64,000 bases of DNA from NCBI RefSeq assembly GCF_011393025.1, contig NZ_JAAOEO010000001.1, positions 124,001 through 188,000 of the forward strand, in the 5' to 3' direction. The notes under the pieces were generated by a model that saw nothing but the letters and a program-made list of their open reading frames with translations, was not told the origin of the DNA and ran no database searches. Both the position numbers and the translations under genes were made by a program. The stretch's first letter is position 1. Each line of letters opens with the position of its first letter. The stretch is from Neobacillus terrae (GTDB lineage: Bacteria; Bacillota; Bacilli; Bacillales; Cytobacillaceae). Positions 9,921-19,821 of the stretch are shown here, piece by piece.

Positions 9921-11103
9921 ACCTTTTCAAGAAGCTGCTCCTGTTTTGAAAAAGCTGATTGAGGCAGGATACGAGGCCTATTTTGTTGGCGGGTCTGTCA
10001 GGGATTATCTTTTGCAGCGACCTATTAGTGATGTGGATATTGCTACCTCAGCCACCCCGGCAGAAGTAAAGAGAGTTTTTCATAAAACAGCAGATGTTGG
10101 GATTGAACATGGAACGGTTCTGGTTTTTCATAACAAAAAAACCTACGAAATCACTACCTTTAGATCTGAGGCTGAGTATGAAGACTTTCGCAGGCCAAAA
10201 GAGGTTTCCTTTATACGTTCCTTAAAGGAAGACTTGCAGCGCCGAGATTTTACCATGAATGCAATTGCTATGACGGCAGAAGGAAAGTTAATCGATCCCT
10301 TCGAAGGCCAGAAATCTATTAAAGGGAAAATGATCCGGACAGTCGGAATAGCAGAAGAACGTTTCGGTGAGGATGCCCTCCGTATGATGAGAGCAGTCCG
10401 TTTTGTGAGTCAGCTTTCTTTTGTAATTGATAAGGGAACTTTTGATGCCTTAAAGAAAAATGGAAAGCTGCTGCTAAAAATAGCTGTGGAGCGAAAGTCT
10501 GCAGAATTTGAAAAGCTGCTTAAAGGCAGGAATCGGCAAAATGCCCTTGCACTCCTTGTGGATTCAGAGATTTATTCCTTCCTGCCAGGTTTGGCAGGTA
10601 AAGAGGATGACCTTAACAAACTCTCAGAGTTTGCCTGCGGAGATTTAACACTTAATGAGATGTGGGCTCTGCTTTTATTTTGTATTAAAGAAGAAGCCAG
10701 CTCCTTTTTGAAAGAATGGAAGCTGCCGACCAGGCAAATAAAAGAGATTCAATCCCTGCTATTCTTTTTTACCAAAAGACTGGATAGGGAATTTGATTTG
10801 ATGGACCTCTATACGGCAGGCAAGGAGCAAATTATTTCTGCTTATCGGCTTTTTGAAACGGTCTCCGGCATCAGGGACCAGGATGCAGTGAATATGCTTC
10901 AAGAAGCATATGAAGCATTGCCAATCAAAAACCGCTCTGAACTTAGGATTAGCGGAAACCTTCTAATGGAATGGTTTCAAAAACCTGGGGGTCCATGGGT
11001 TAAGGAAATGATTGAGATGGCCGAGTGGGCTGTTTTAAAAGGACATTTGAAGAACAATACGGAAGAGATAAGGGGTTGGCTGAAAAAGTGCAATCAGAGC
11101 TAA
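9913..11103 (+). CDS. cca: CCA tRNA nucleotidyltransferase
   Basis: This class II enzyme adds or repairs the 3'-terminal CCA of tRNAs. The nucleotidyltransferase core is clear: [10 protein letters not shown] followed by the metal-binding D-x-D in ISDVDIAT, then [10 protein letters not shown] and the [12 protein letters not shown] helix that reads the base. At 396 residues it fits the Bacillus family. Its 3' end overlaps the probable start of birA. Confidence 0.95.
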   Translation: MIKPFQEAAPVLKKLIEAGYEAYFVGGSVRDYLLQRPISDVDIATSATPAEVKRVFHKTADVGIEHGTVLVFHNKKTYEITTFRSEAEYEDFRRPKEVSFIRSLKEDLQRRDFTMNAIAMTAEGKLIDPFEGQKSIKGKMIRTVGIAEERFGEDALRMMRAVRFVSQLSFVIDKGTFDALKKNGKLLLKIAVERKSAEFEKLLKGRNRQNALALLVDSEIYSFLPGLAGKEDDLNKLSEFACGDLTLNEMWALLLFCIKEEASSFLKEWKLPTRQIKEIQSLLFFFTKRLDREFDLMDLYTAGKEQIISAYRLFETVSGIRDQDAVNMLQEAYEALPIKNRSELRISGNLLMEWFQKPGGPWVKEMIEMAEWAVLKGHLKNNTEEIRGWLKKCNQS

Positions 11104-12059
11104 GAAAAAAACTTCTCGATGCTTTTACAAATGCAGGAGACTCCTATTTATCGGGGCAGGCTGTTGCAGAACTTCTAGGCTGCTCCCGGACTGCTGTATG
11201 GAAGCACATAGAGGAATTAAGGAAAGAGGGCTTTCAATTGGAAGCAGTAAGAAGAAAAGGATATAGGATTTTACATACACCTGACAGGATGACAGAAGAC
11301 GAAATCAGGCTTGGTTTGAAAACTAGTTTCATCGGCAGAAATATCGATTACCAGGAAAGTACCGGTTCAACTCAAAAAATAGCCCATCAGCTTTCCAATG
11401 ATGATGCTCCGGAAGGCACAGTAGTTGTGGCTGAAGAGCAGGTAAGCGGAAGGGGGAGAATGGACCGGAAGTGGCATTCACCAAAATATACGGGAATATG
11501 GATGAGCATTATTCTGCGGCCTAATATCCTGCCAGCCCGTGCGCCTCAATTGACACTGCTTGCTGCTGTAGCTGTGGTTCAGGCGATGGAAGAAGTCACA
11601 GGGCTCGTTCCGGAAATTAAATGGCCAAATGATATCCTCATCAATGGCAGGAAGGTTACGGGTATTCTTACTGAACTGCAGGCTGAAGCAGACAGGATTA
11701 ATTCCGTAATTATTGGGATTGGAATTAACGTAAATCAAGAGTCTTTCCCCGAGGAGATTGAGCAAACGGCTACCTCGCTACTAATTGAAAAGGGGGAAGC
11801 AGTCTCGAGGACAGAATTAATCAAAAGTGTATTTGCTCATCTTGAAAAGCTTTATTCCATATACCTGGAAAATGGATTTTTACCCATCAAACTTTTATGG
11901 GAAAGCTATGCAGTGAGTATTGGGAAAACATTAAAAGCCCGGACGCTCACTTCCGTTATAGAAGGACGTGCTTTAGGGATTACAGATGACGGAGTCTTAA
12001 AGATTGAGGATAAGGATGGCGTTATTCATCAAGTCTATTCTGCAGATATAGAACTTTAA
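11088..12059 (+). CDS. birA: Bifunctional biotin-protein ligase / biotin operon repressor
   Basis: BirA activates biotin and attaches it to carboxylase carrier proteins, and in this family it also represses biotin genes. The N-terminus is a helix-turn-helix domain (LLGCSRTAVWKHIEELRKEGF). The ligase domain shows GRGRMDRKWHSP and KWPNDILINGRKVTGIL. I placed the start at GTG 11088, whose product ([12 protein letters not shown]) aligns with family N-termini; an upstream in-frame TTG at 11076 is possible, and the aagggg at 11070 is somewhat far from the GTG. It overlaps cca by 16 bases. Confidence 0.9.
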   Translation: MQSELRKKLLDAFTNAGDSYLSGQAVAELLGCSRTAVWKHIEELRKEGFQLEAVRRKGYRILHTPDRMTEDEIRLGLKTSFIGRNIDYQESTGSTQKIAHQLSNDDAPEGTVVVAEEQVSGRGRMDRKWHSPKYTGIWMSIILRPNILPARAPQLTLLAAVAVVQAMEEVTGLVPEIKWPNDILINGRKVTGILTELQAEADRINSVIIGIGINVNQESFPEEIEQTATSLLIEKGEAVSRTELIKSVFAHLEKLYSIYLENGFLPIKLLWESYAVSIGKTLKARTLTSVIEGRALGITDDGVLKIEDKDGVIHQVYSADIEL

Positions 12060-12101
12060 TTTTTCTATTATTCCTGCTAGCCAACTTTCACCTATTTTTG
12101 C

Positions 12102-12268
12102 TATAATTCGATTGGGCGGTATCCTGGGGAGCTGCACCTAAATTACTTTAAACATAATTAAATATAGTTTCTGCCTAGATCCGTTGCCGGACCAGGACAG
12201 AGGGATGAAACATTTACATGAGTATTAGGGATCCTCTGCCTTCAGAAGGATCCCTTTATTTGTTTTTA
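12102..12268 (+). promoter_or_regulatory. Candidate structured leader RNA with attenuator upstream of panBCD
   Basis: A TATAAT hexamer at 12102 (without a good -35) precedes about 110 bases of structured sequence and then a strong terminator. A hairpin at 12171-12200 pairs CTGCCT with AGG-A-CAG around an inner TCCG/CGGA stem with a TTGC loop, leaving a bulged A. TCCTGG at 12122-12127 can instead pair with CCAGGA at 12192-12197, and GATCC at 12178 could pair with GGATC inside the terminator. A hairpin RNA called the pan motif, with bulged adenines, is known upstream of panB in some Firmicutes. Identity with it is inference only. Confidence 0.4.
12227..12268 (+). terminator. Strong terminator or attenuator 450 bases before panB
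   Basis: A 9-bp perfect stem AGGGATCCT/AGGATCCCT, extended by CTG/CAG near the loop, is followed by TTTATTTGTTTTT. It lies about 170 bases after birA and could end the birA transcript or act as an attenuator of the leader described at 12102-12268. Confidence 0.85.
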
Positions 12269-12339
12269 GAGCTAACTCTGTTAAGTATTACTGTTTTTTT
12301 GTAAGGCTATGTTAAAGTCTTTGTAGATTCTTAGCTAAG

Positions 12340-12590
12340 TTGATTCGGAGCAAAAGGCGCAAGACTCCAGCGGGAAAAGCGTGCCTAGGGAGACCCCGCA
12401 GGCCCACAGCGCCGAGGAGAAAGAAGAACGTCAGCGCCTTGGTCAGCCCCGACAAGCGCTGGAGGGCCTGACGATGAAGTCGTTCTTTACTTCAACGTCA
12501 GGCCTGAAGCGACCTCGAGGGGCTAGGTGCTGAAGTTTGACAGGCTTCCGGCTCGCCCGCGGAAAGCAAGCGCTGGGAGCCGAAATCAAC
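12340..12590 (+). repeat. Dispersed Bacillaceae intergenic repeat, copy 1
   Basis: A G+C-rich element of about 250 bases, bounded by the imperfect inverted ends TTGATTCGGAGC and GAGCCGAAATCAA. It contains the familiar string ggcgcaagactccagcggg and gagaccccgcagg, typical of a repeat family common in Bacillaceae genomes. An internal hairpin pairs GGCCTGACG with CGTCAGGCC. It sits between the terminator and panB. A second copy lies inverted at 28909-29153 and a short fragment at 27990-28035. No reading frame is evident. Confidence 0.75.
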
Positions 12591-12703
12591 AGGCAAGAAC
12601 AAAGCCTACTCTAAAAGAAAGGGAGCATGTTCCCTTAACAGAGACTAAAACAAATTACTCAATGATTGTTTTATTGCCTCTTCTAAAAAAGGAGGAGTAG
12701 ATT

Positions 12704-13540
12704 ATGAAGCAAACAACCGATTTTATAAAAATGAAAGAAAAAAACGAAAAAATTGTCATGTTAACTGCTTATGATTATCCTTCAGCTAAGCAAGCAGAGC
12801 ATGGCGGGGTCGATTGCATACTTGTTGGTGATTCCCTGGGAATGGTAGTCCTTGGATATGACTCAACTATACCTGTAACAGTTGAAGATATGATTCATCA
12901 TGGAAAAGCTGTTAAACGCGGTGCTAAGGATACCTTTATCGTTGTTGATATGCCATTTTTAAGCTACCACCTCTCCATTTCAGACACTTTAGCAAACGCA
13001 GGCCGCATTATCCAGCAGACTGGCGCAAATGCGGTTAAACTTGAAGGAGCAGACGAGGTTATTGAAAAAATCTCTTCACTTACAAAAGCCGGAATTCCTG
13101 TTTGTGCCCATTTGGGGCTGACACCACAATCGGTCGGTGTACTTGGAGGCTATAAGGTCCAGGGGAAGGAAGCAGCTGCTGCAAGAAAGCTGATAGATGA
13201 TGCAAGAAAATGCGAGGAGGCAGGAGCCTTTGCACTCGTTCTTGAATGTGTTCCTAAGCAGCTTGCCGCCGAAATTTCTTCCATCCTTTCCATTCCGATA
13301 ATCGGAATAGGGGCAGGAATGGAAGTCGATGGCCAGGTGCTTGTTTACCATGATATTCTCACGTATGGAGTTACCAGGGTGCCAAAGTTTGTAAAACAAT
13401 ACGCTGCGCTGGAACCTCAAATACTTGAAGCAATCCAATCCTATGTTTCGGATGTTAAAAATATCAGATTCCCTGAAGACCAGCATTCCTTTACAATGAA
13501 GGAAGAAGAGCTAAAAGGTTTATACGGAGGAGTAAAATGA
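12704..13540 (+). CDS. panB: 3-methyl-2-oxobutanoate hydroxymethyltransferase
   Basis: PanB makes ketopantoate from alpha-ketoisovalerate and methylene-tetrahydrofolate, the first committed step of pantothenate synthesis. Characteristic residues include [34 protein letters not shown] and GIGAG. At 278 residues it is complete. A strong aaaggaggag ribosome binding site precedes the ATG. Its stop overlaps the panC start (ATGA). The long, repeat-filled upstream gap is described separately. Confidence 0.95.
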   Translation: MKQTTDFIKMKEKNEKIVMLTAYDYPSAKQAEHGGVDCILVGDSLGMVVLGYDSTIPVTVEDMIHHGKAVKRGAKDTFIVVDMPFLSYHLSISDTLANAGRIIQQTGANAVKLEGADEVIEKISSLTKAGIPVCAHLGLTPQSVGVLGGYKVQGKEAAAARKLIDDARKCEEAGAFALVLECVPKQLAAEISSILSIPIIGIGAGMEVDGQVLVYHDILTYGVTRVPKFVKQYAALEPQILEAIQSYVSDVKNIRFPEDQHSFTMKEEELKGLYGGVK

Positions 13541-14385
13541 GGGTAATTACTACAGTTCAAGAGATGCAGGAAATCATTCAACAGGTTAAGGCAGAAAAAA
13601 AATCAGTTGGTTTTGTTCCAACTATGGGTTTTTTGCATGAAGGACATTTAACACTTCTCAGGAATGCCCGTAAGGAAAATGATATTGTGGCAATGAGTAT
13701 CTTTGTTAACCCGCTTCAATTTGGGCCTAATGAAGATTTTGCAACGTATCCACGGGACTTTGAACGGGATCGGAGCCTTGCTGAAAAGGAAAATATTGAT
13801 TTCCTATTTTATCCTTCTGTTGCGGAAATGTATCCTAGTGAAGCATCAATATCTGTAATTGTAAAGGACCGTACTGATGTCCTATGCGGAAAATCGAGGC
13901 CTGGGCATTTCGATGGTGTAGCTACTGTTCTGACTAAGCTTTTTAACATTATGATGCCAACAAGAGCCTATTTTGGGAAAAAAGACGCCCAGCAGGTTGC
14001 AGTAATTGATTCCTTAATAAAGGATTTTAATTTTCCTATTAAATTAATTCCAGTGGATATTGTCCGGGAAGAGAATGGACTGGCTAAAAGCTCCCGTAAT
14101 GTTAATCTTGAACCCTATGAAAGAGAACAGGCCGCTGCCCTTTATAGGAGTCTGCAGAAAGCCCGATCAGCAATCGAGGAAGGCGAAAGGGATATTCCCG
14201 AGCTGAAGAAAATCATAGAAACCACTATTTTAAATGAATCACAAGGAAATATAGATTACATTGAAATCTACAGCTATCCTGAATTAAAGCCGATTGATAA
14301 AGCTTCAGGTTCTATTATAATGGCCATTGCTGTAAAATTCTCAAAGGTACGGCTCATTGATAATATAATTATGTCCGTAAAATAG
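13537..14385 (+). CDS. panC: Pantothenate synthetase
   Basis: PanC condenses pantoate with beta-alanine using ATP. The nucleotidyltransferase-type signatures [35 protein letters not shown] and KSSRN are all present. At 282 residues it is full length. It is coupled to panB by a 4-base overlap and followed closely by panD, so the three enzymes are made from one transcript. Confidence 0.95.
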   Translation: MRVITTVQEMQEIIQQVKAEKKSVGFVPTMGFLHEGHLTLLRNARKENDIVAMSIFVNPLQFGPNEDFATYPRDFERDRSLAEKENIDFLFYPSVAEMYPSEASISVIVKDRTDVLCGKSRPGHFDGVATVLTKLFNIMMPTRAYFGKKDAQQVAVIDSLIKDFNFPIKLIPVDIVREENGLAKSSRNVNLEPYEREQAAALYRSLQKARSAIEEGERDIPELKKIIETTILNESQGNIDYIEIYSYPELKPIDKASGSIIMAIAVKFSKVRLIDNIIMSVK

Positions 14386-14411
14386 GAATGCAGAAGGAGG
14401 AATTAATAGGT

Positions 14412-14795
14412 ATGTTCCGCACCATGATGAACGGAAAAATACATCGTGCTACTGTAACGGAAGCTAATTTAAATTACGTTGGCAGCATTACAATAGATGA
14501 AAACATTCTTGATGCAGTTGGGATGATTCCCAATGAGAAGGTACAAATTGTTAATAACAATAATGGTGCTCGCCTTGAAACCTATATTATACCCGGTGAG
14601 AGAGGGAGCGGCGTAGTCTGCTTAAATGGGGCTGCCGCTCGGCTTGTACAGCCTGGAGATACCGTTATTATCATTTCTTATATTATGGTTGCCGAGGAAA
14701 AAGTGGGAAGTCATAAACCAAAGGTTGCAATAATGGGCGAAAATAATGAAATTATACAGCTTCTTCATGCTGAGCCGGCTCACACGATTATGTAA
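14412..14795 (+). CDS. panD: Aspartate 1-decarboxylase (pyruvoyl-dependent)
   Basis: PanD makes beta-alanine from aspartate and supplies PanC. The self-cleavage site that forms the pyruvoyl group is visible as Gly24-Ser25 in [10 protein letters not shown] chose ATG 14412 because aaggagg lies 11 bases upstream and the 127-residue product ([13 protein letters not shown]) matches the family; an earlier in-frame ATG at 14388 would place the binding site inside the gene. A terminator follows. Confidence 0.95.
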   Translation: MFRTMMNGKIHRATVTEANLNYVGSITIDENILDAVGMIPNEKVQIVNNNNGARLETYIIPGERGSGVVCLNGAAARLVQPGDTVIIISYIMVAEEKVGSHKPKVAIMGENNEIIQLLHAEPAHTIM

Positions 14796-14823
14796 TCCCC
14801 TATTTTAGGGGGTTTTTTCTTTT
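14796..14823 (+). terminator. Terminator after panD
   Basis: Stem CCCCT/AGGGG with a 4-base loop, followed by TTTTTTCTTTT. It ends the panBCD operon. Confidence 0.8.
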
Positions 14824-14935
14824 AGTATAATTATAATTTATACTGTTGTAGAAAATAACATTTAACCAATAATCTTTTCTTTTTTATTCTTTTTATGGTA
14901 CCGTTTGAATGATGAATGATTGAGGTGTTAGAAAG

Positions 14936-17725
14936 ATGTTGAACAAATTTGTTGTAATTGATCTGGAGACAACAGGAAATGCCCCAAAAAAAGGCGACAG
15001 GATCATTCAATTTGCAGCAGTTGTCATTGAAAATGGTACCATTACAAATCAGTTTTCTTCTTTTGTAAATCCGAATGTTGATATACCTGCATTTATAGAG
15101 GAATTAACTGGAATAAATAGTGACATGGTCAAAGACGCACCTTCTTTTTCCGAAATAGCTCCCAAGGTTATGGAGCTACTTGAGGATGCATATTTTGTGG
15201 CCCACAACGTACTGTTTGATCTTTCTTTTCTCCAGGAGGAATTGGTCAGCGCAGGTCACGAAGGCTTTTACGGCCCTATTCTTGATACAGTAGAATTGGC
15301 AAGGATATTATATCCTACGGCTGATGGTTACAAACTTACTGATCTCGCTGATCAGCATGACCTAATGCACGACAGACCCCATCAGGCTGATAGTGATGCT
15401 CTAGTTACTGCAGAGCTCTTCCTTATTTTAATGGAAAAGCTTAATCAGCTTCCCGTACATACACTTTATCAGCTTTCTATGCTCGCAGGCGGGCTTAAAA
15501 GTGACCTTGAGCAGCTTATGGAGGAGATGCTTGATGAAAAAAACAGACAGAGTAATATTCTCCCTGGTAATATTGAAATATTTAATGGGATTGCAATAAG
15601 GAAACAAGTTATAACAGAAAAACCATTAGAAGGACTTTTCTTCTTTCCTGAAACTAATGAGGAAAAAACCGTTATTTTGGAAAAAAGCATTCCGGATTTT
15701 GAGTTGAAATTGGGCCAATACAGCATGATGGACAAGGTTTACGAGGCGTTCAATGGAAATACACATACACTAATCGAGGCCGGTACGGGTGTTGGGAAAT
15801 CACTCGGATATCTATTGCCAGCTGCATATTTTAGCAGGCTGACAAATAACCGTGTGGTTGTAAGCACTCATACCATTCAGCTTCAGGAGCAATTATTAGC
15901 AAAAGAGATACCTCAGCTGCAAAAAATTCTTCCATTTAGGATTAAGGCTGTATTGCTTAAGGGACGAAGCCATTATATCAGTCTGGAAAAATTTGCACAG
16001 TCTCTAAGAGAAGAAAACGATAATTATGATACAACGCTTTCTAAAATGCAGATTCTTGTTTGGCTTACTGAAACAGGAACAGGTGACAAAGATGAACTTA
16101 ATCTATCGAGCGGCGGTATGATTTACTGGAGCAGGATTAAGGGAGACGAAACCGTATTTTTAAACAGCCGCAAATGGATGGAAATGGATTTTTATTTGCG
16201 GGCAAAGGAAGCTGCTATTGGTGCAGATATTATCATTACCAATCATGCTATGCTGCTAGCAGATCTGTCTGCTCGGAACTCGGTATTGCCAGAATATGAA
16301 TATGTCGTTATTGATGAAGGCCATCAATTTGAGAAGGCAGCAGCCAAATTTATGGGCTGTACTCTTGATTATTTAAACACCCGTCTTTTACTCAGCCATT
16401 TAGGGCTGTATGAACAGCGTCAGCTCTTTTATCGAATGGAGAAACTATTAAATGGAGAAACTTTCCTAAGTGGAGAAATACTCCATACTTTTGAAGTTAA
16501 TCAGCTTATAGCAGACAGTATTTATGAGATGGATGAGTTTTTTAAAATTGCGGCACTTGCAGCCAAAAAAGGAAAAAGAGGAAGTTCAAATCGAATTAAG
16601 GTTCGTTTCGAATTCAGTAATAAAGGGAAAGAATGGTTAGCGTTAGTGAGTTCCGGAGAACGCTTTGTCTTTCTCGTAAAGGATTTAATTTCTTCAATAC
16701 AGGCAAGAGTTGACTGGATTTTAGAGAACCGGCCCGACCTAACAATTGAACAGCAGGGTTATATGGAACAGCTGCATTCTCTAATGCTGGATCTTGAAAA
16801 ATTAAAGGCCAATATACAAGAGCTTATACTTAATAATTCGGGCCTTGTAAAATGGATCGAAACAGATATCCGTTCACCGCAAAATACCACAGCGATTTCC
16901 GCACAGCCTGTATCTGTTGCAGACTCACTGGAAAGAAGCTTTTTTGCTGTGAAGAAGGCTGTAGTGGTAACATCTGCTACCTTAACGGTTAACCAGGCTT
17001 TCGATTACATAATCGACCTATTAGGACTTAAAGGAATTCCAAGCAGTTCAGTCCAAATTCCATCTCCATTTAAATATGAAAGCCAAGTTCAGCTTTTAAT
17101 TACCGATGACCTGCCGGAAATTAATTCTGTACCCGCAGATGAATATGTTGCAGCAATTACTGAACACATAATTTCAATTGCAGAAGCCACACGGGGGCGT
17201 ATGTTAATTCTGTTTACATCACAGGATATGCTGAAAAAAACGTACGAATTGATTAAGGAAAGCGGCTTTTTGGACGAATTCGCCATTATTGCACAGGGAA
17301 TTACTAGCGGAAGCCGATCGAGGCTTACACGGAATTTCAAGAAATTCGATAAAGCTATACTGCTTGGGACTAGCAGCTTTTGGGAAGGGGTTGATATACC
17401 TGGCGAGGATTTAACCTGCCTTGTAATTGTAAGACTTCCTTTTAGTTCTCCAGATGATCCTCTTACGGAGGCAAAATGTGATGTAATTAAGCAGAAAGGC
17501 GGCAATCCGTTTTCCGAGTATTCACTTCCTGAAGCTATATTGCGTTTCAAACAAGGCTTTGGAAGGTTAATCAGAACTGAACAGGATCGTGGAGTTATAG
17601 TTGTTTTTGATAAAAGAATCGTTACGGCCCGGTATGGAAGAGACTTTTTAAAGTCCATTCCGCCTATAAAAGTAAAAAAAGGAAATATTGATGAATTGAT
17701 TGAAAGGATTCATTCCTGGTTATGA
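14936..17725 (+). CDS. dinG: DinG-type 3'-5' exonuclease / helicase
   Basis: A 929-residue fusion typical of Bacillota DinG: residues 1-165 form a DEDDh exonuclease (VIDLETTGN, then AHNVLFDLSFL and HQADSDA), and the remainder is an XPD-like superfamily-2 helicase with Walker A EAGTGVGKS near residue 282, DEGH box near 460, and QGFGRLIRTEQDRG near the C-terminus. The four iron-sulfur cysteines of other DinG/XPD proteins are not evident, as is known for exonuclease-fused forms. A second, non-fused paralogue (ypvA) is at 44734. It heads a run with ypmA, ypmB and aspB. Confidence 0.92.
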   Translation: MLNKFVVIDLETTGNAPKKGDRIIQFAAVVIENGTITNQFSSFVNPNVDIPAFIEELTGINSDMVKDAPSFSEIAPKVMELLEDAYFVAHNVLFDLSFLQEELVSAGHEGFYGPILDTVELARILYPTADGYKLTDLADQHDLMHDRPHQADSDALVTAELFLILMEKLNQLPVHTLYQLSMLAGGLKSDLEQLMEEMLDEKNRQSNILPGNIEIFNGIAIRKQVITEKPLEGLFFFPETNEEKTVILEKSIPDFELKLGQYSMMDKVYEAFNGNTHTLIEAGTGVGKSLGYLLPAAYFSRLTNNRVVVSTHTIQLQEQLLAKEIPQLQKILPFRIKAVLLKGRSHYISLEKFAQSLREENDNYDTTLSKMQILVWLTETGTGDKDELNLSSGGMIYWSRIKGDETVFLNSRKWMEMDFYLRAKEAAIGADIIITNHAMLLADLSARNSVLPEYEYVVIDEGHQFEKAAAKFMGCTLDYLNTRLLLSHLGLYEQRQLFYRMEKLLNGETFLSGEILHTFEVNQLIADSIYEMDEFFKIAALAAKKGKRGSSNRIKVRFEFSNKGKEWLALVSSGERFVFLVKDLISSIQARVDWILENRPDLTIEQQGYMEQLHSLMLDLEKLKANIQELILNNSGLVKWIETDIRSPQNTTAISAQPVSVADSLERSFFAVKKAVVVTSATLTVNQAFDYIIDLLGLKGIPSSSVQIPSPFKYESQVQLLITDDLPEINSVPADEYVAAITEHIISIAEATRGRMLILFTSQDMLKKTYELIKESGFLDEFAIIAQGITSGSRSRLTRNFKKFDKAILLGTSSFWEGVDIPGEDLTCLVIVRLPFSSPDDPLTEAKCDVIKQKGGNPFSEYSLPEAILRFKQGFGRLIRTEQDRGVIVVFDKRIVTARYGRDFLKSIPPIKVKKGNIDELIERIHSWL

Positions 17726-17808
17726 TCCTGTTATAATGGGAAGATAATATTTTATTTGGGCTTTATAAAAAGCCCTCCCTTTTCACAAGTCAGAGGAGGA
17801 AATTGGAA

Positions 17809-17979
17809 ATGGAAAGTAAGATAGAGGTACTGTCTACTGTTAAAATACAATACAGTGCTGACTTATATAAGATTGTTGACTCGCTCAACCGGACGCTTAA
17901 AGAAAAAGATCTCATGTTCGGCCTTGCGCTTGATCAGGAAGACAAAACAAAAGCCATCTTTACCATTTATCGTACATAG
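17809..17979 (+). CDS. ypmA: Small conserved protein YpmA
   Basis: A 56-residue protein starting MESKIEVLST and ending TIFTIYRT-like (AIFTIYRT), preceded by gaggagga. It lies exactly between dinG and ypmB, where Bacillus ypmA is found, and matches the length of that family. It has no membrane segment and no known function. Confidence 0.8.
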   Translation: MESKIEVLSTVKIQYSADLYKIVDSLNRTLKEKDLMFGLALDQEDKTKAIFTIYRT

Positions 17980-17991
17980 TGAGTGATTGAA

Positions 17992-18465
17992 TTGAAAAAG
18001 TGGATTACAATATTTATCATAGTTTTTGTTGTATTGGTCGGAATTATGGGGACAATTTATTCAACTGCAATGAAGCCTGTGAAATCGGCTGAAGAAAAAG
18101 CCATTTCAATTGCAGAGAAAAAAATAAAGCTTGATAAAGTGGATCATTTCCATTTATATCATGGTGTCGAAACGGTTTATGTACTTGAGGGCACAGATAA
18201 AAAGGGCCAGAAGGTTATTGTCTGGGTCCCAGAGAAAAGCCATGATGTAGTTGTAAGGAAGGCTAAAAACGGCCTGACTAGACAAGAAGCTATAAAGAAG
18301 CTCCTAGAAAAGAGAACACCAGAAAAAATTGTTTCTGCCAAGCTGGGAATGGAAAACGGAATTCCTTTTTGGGAAATCTATTACCTTTCTGATGGCGACT
18401 TAATAAACTATTATTGTGTAGATTTTAAAACAGGTGAAATGGTAAAACGCATTGAAAACCTTTAA
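17992..18465 (+). CDS. ypmB: YpmB, PepSY-like membrane-anchored protein
   Basis: A protein of about 157 residues with one N-terminal membrane helix (KKWITIFIIVFVVLVGIMG) and an extracytoplasmic region containing two PepSY-like stretches (EKAISIAEKK and TRQEAIKKLLEKR). It is a DUF5590/PepSY-type protein with no known enzymatic role. The start is uncertain: TTG 17992 gives a normal N-terminus; GTG 17983 adds three residues. Neither has a strong ribosome binding site. Confidence 0.8.
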   Translation: MKKWITIFIIVFVVLVGIMGTIYSTAMKPVKSAEEKAISIAEKKIKLDKVDHFHLYHGVETVYVLEGTDKKGQKVIVWVPEKSHDVVVRKAKNGLTRQEAIKKLLEKRTPEKIVSAKLGMENGIPFWEIYYLSDGDLINYYCVDFKTGEMVKRIENL

Positions 18466-18484
18466 TAAGAGGGGGAACTAAAGT

Positions 18485-19690
18485 ATGGAATTAAAGCTTG
18501 CACAAAGGGTGAAGTCACTAACTCCATCCTCTACACTTGCTATTACAGCTAAAGCAAAAGAATTAAAAGAACAGGGTGAAAATGTAATTGGTCTTGGAGC
18601 AGGGGAGCCTGATTTTAATACACCTCAGCATATTATAGAGGCTGCTGTTAAATCGATGCATGAAGGACATACCAAATATACCCCTTCCGCAGGACTGCCC
18701 GCGCTGAAAAAGGCAATTGCGGGGAAATTTCAACGTGACCAGGGACTTCAGTATCAGCCAAAAGAAATCATTGTCGGTAATGGGGCAAAACATGTCCTTT
18801 ATACATTATTCCAGGTTATTCTTGACGAAGGGGATGAAGTAATTATCCCTATTCCATATTGGGTAAGTTATCCTGAACAAGTTAAGCTGGCAGGTGGTGT
18901 TCCAGTTTATTTGGAAGGCTTTGAAGAAAATGATTTTAAAATTACTCCAGAACAGCTGGAAAAAGTGGTTACTGACCGTACAAAGGCAGTTATTATTAAT
19001 TCCCCTAGCAACCCGACAGGTATCCTTTATACAGAAGAAGAACTTCTTGCACTTGGAAAGGTATGCTTAAATAAAGGCATTTTAATTGTCTCTGATGAAA
19101 TCTATGAGAAATTAACCTATGGAGATTCTAAACATTTTTCTATTGCACAGCTTTCTCCTGAATTAAAAGAACAAACTATTGTTATTAACGGAGTTTCAAA
19201 ATCCCACTCCATGACTGGCTGGCGGATTGGATATGCAGCTGGAAATAAGAATATTATTGAGGCAATGACCAATCTTGCAAGTCATAGTACATCTAATCCA
19301 ACCACAACCTCTCAATATGCAACTATTGCTGCCTATAATGGCTCTCAGGAAGCAGTGGAGGAAATGCGGCAGGCTTTTGAGAGCAGATTGGAGACTATCT
19401 TTAAAAAGCTTATATCTATCCCGGGATTCACCTGTGTTAAACCGCAGGGAGCTTTCTATTTGTTTCCGAATGTAAAAGAAGCTGCCCGCTTAACTGGATA
19501 TAGTGATGGAGATGCATTTGCGGAAGCATTGCTCGTTGAATCGAAAGTAGCAGTTATACCTGGATCTGGTTTCGGTTCCCCTGATAATATTCGATTGTCA
19601 TATGCAACATCGCTTGAGCAGTTGGAAGAAGCAATTAAAAGGATTCACCTATTTGTAGAAGAAAAATCTAAAAGCTCCGTTCAGAAATAA
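18485..19690 (+). CDS. aspB: Pyridoxal-phosphate aspartate aminotransferase
   Basis: A class I/II fold-type I aminotransferase, expected to exchange amino groups between aspartate and 2-oxoglutarate. Visible features are GAGEPDFNTP, SPSNPTG with the PLP-contacting asparagine, DEIYEKL, and the lysine that binds PLP in VSKSHSMTGWRIGY. At 401 residues it fits AspB; the dinG-ypmAB-aspB-dnaD order supports the name. It may be cotranscribed with ypmB (19 bases apart). Confidence 0.92.
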   Translation: MELKLAQRVKSLTPSSTLAITAKAKELKEQGENVIGLGAGEPDFNTPQHIIEAAVKSMHEGHTKYTPSAGLPALKKAIAGKFQRDQGLQYQPKEIIVGNGAKHVLYTLFQVILDEGDEVIIPIPYWVSYPEQVKLAGGVPVYLEGFEENDFKITPEQLEKVVTDRTKAVIINSPSNPTGILYTEEELLALGKVCLNKGILIVSDEIYEKLTYGDSKHFSIAQLSPELKEQTIVINGVSKSHSMTGWRIGYAAGNKNIIEAMTNLASHSTSNPTTTSQYATIAAYNGSQEAVEEMRQAFESRLETIFKKLISIPGFTCVKPQGAFYLFPNVKEAARLTGYSDGDAFAEALLVESKVAVIPGSGFGSPDNIRLSYATSLEQLEEAIKRIHLFVEEKSKSSVQK

Positions 19691-19714
19691 TTTCCTTTTT
19701 AGTTTTATGATACC

Positions 19715-19745
19715 GGGAAGTCCGCTATTGCGGGCTTCCTGCTTT
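19715..19745 (+). terminator. Probable weak terminator after aspB
   Basis: A stem GGAAGTCCG/CGGGCTTCC with a 6-base loop, but with only a short and interrupted T run behind it, so termination may be partial. Confidence 0.5.
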
Positions 19746-19821
19746 CAAGTACCACAGATGGCTAAACTTCACATCTATTTAGTTACCAAGTTCCATGGTA
19801 TACTGAAAAGGAGGTGCCATA

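Noticed and set aside
12060..12260. T-box or standard riboswitch (SAM, TPP, FMN, lysine) before panB
   Set aside because: No T-box TGGNACCGCG sequence or core of the common riboswitches was found; only a general structured leader is supported.
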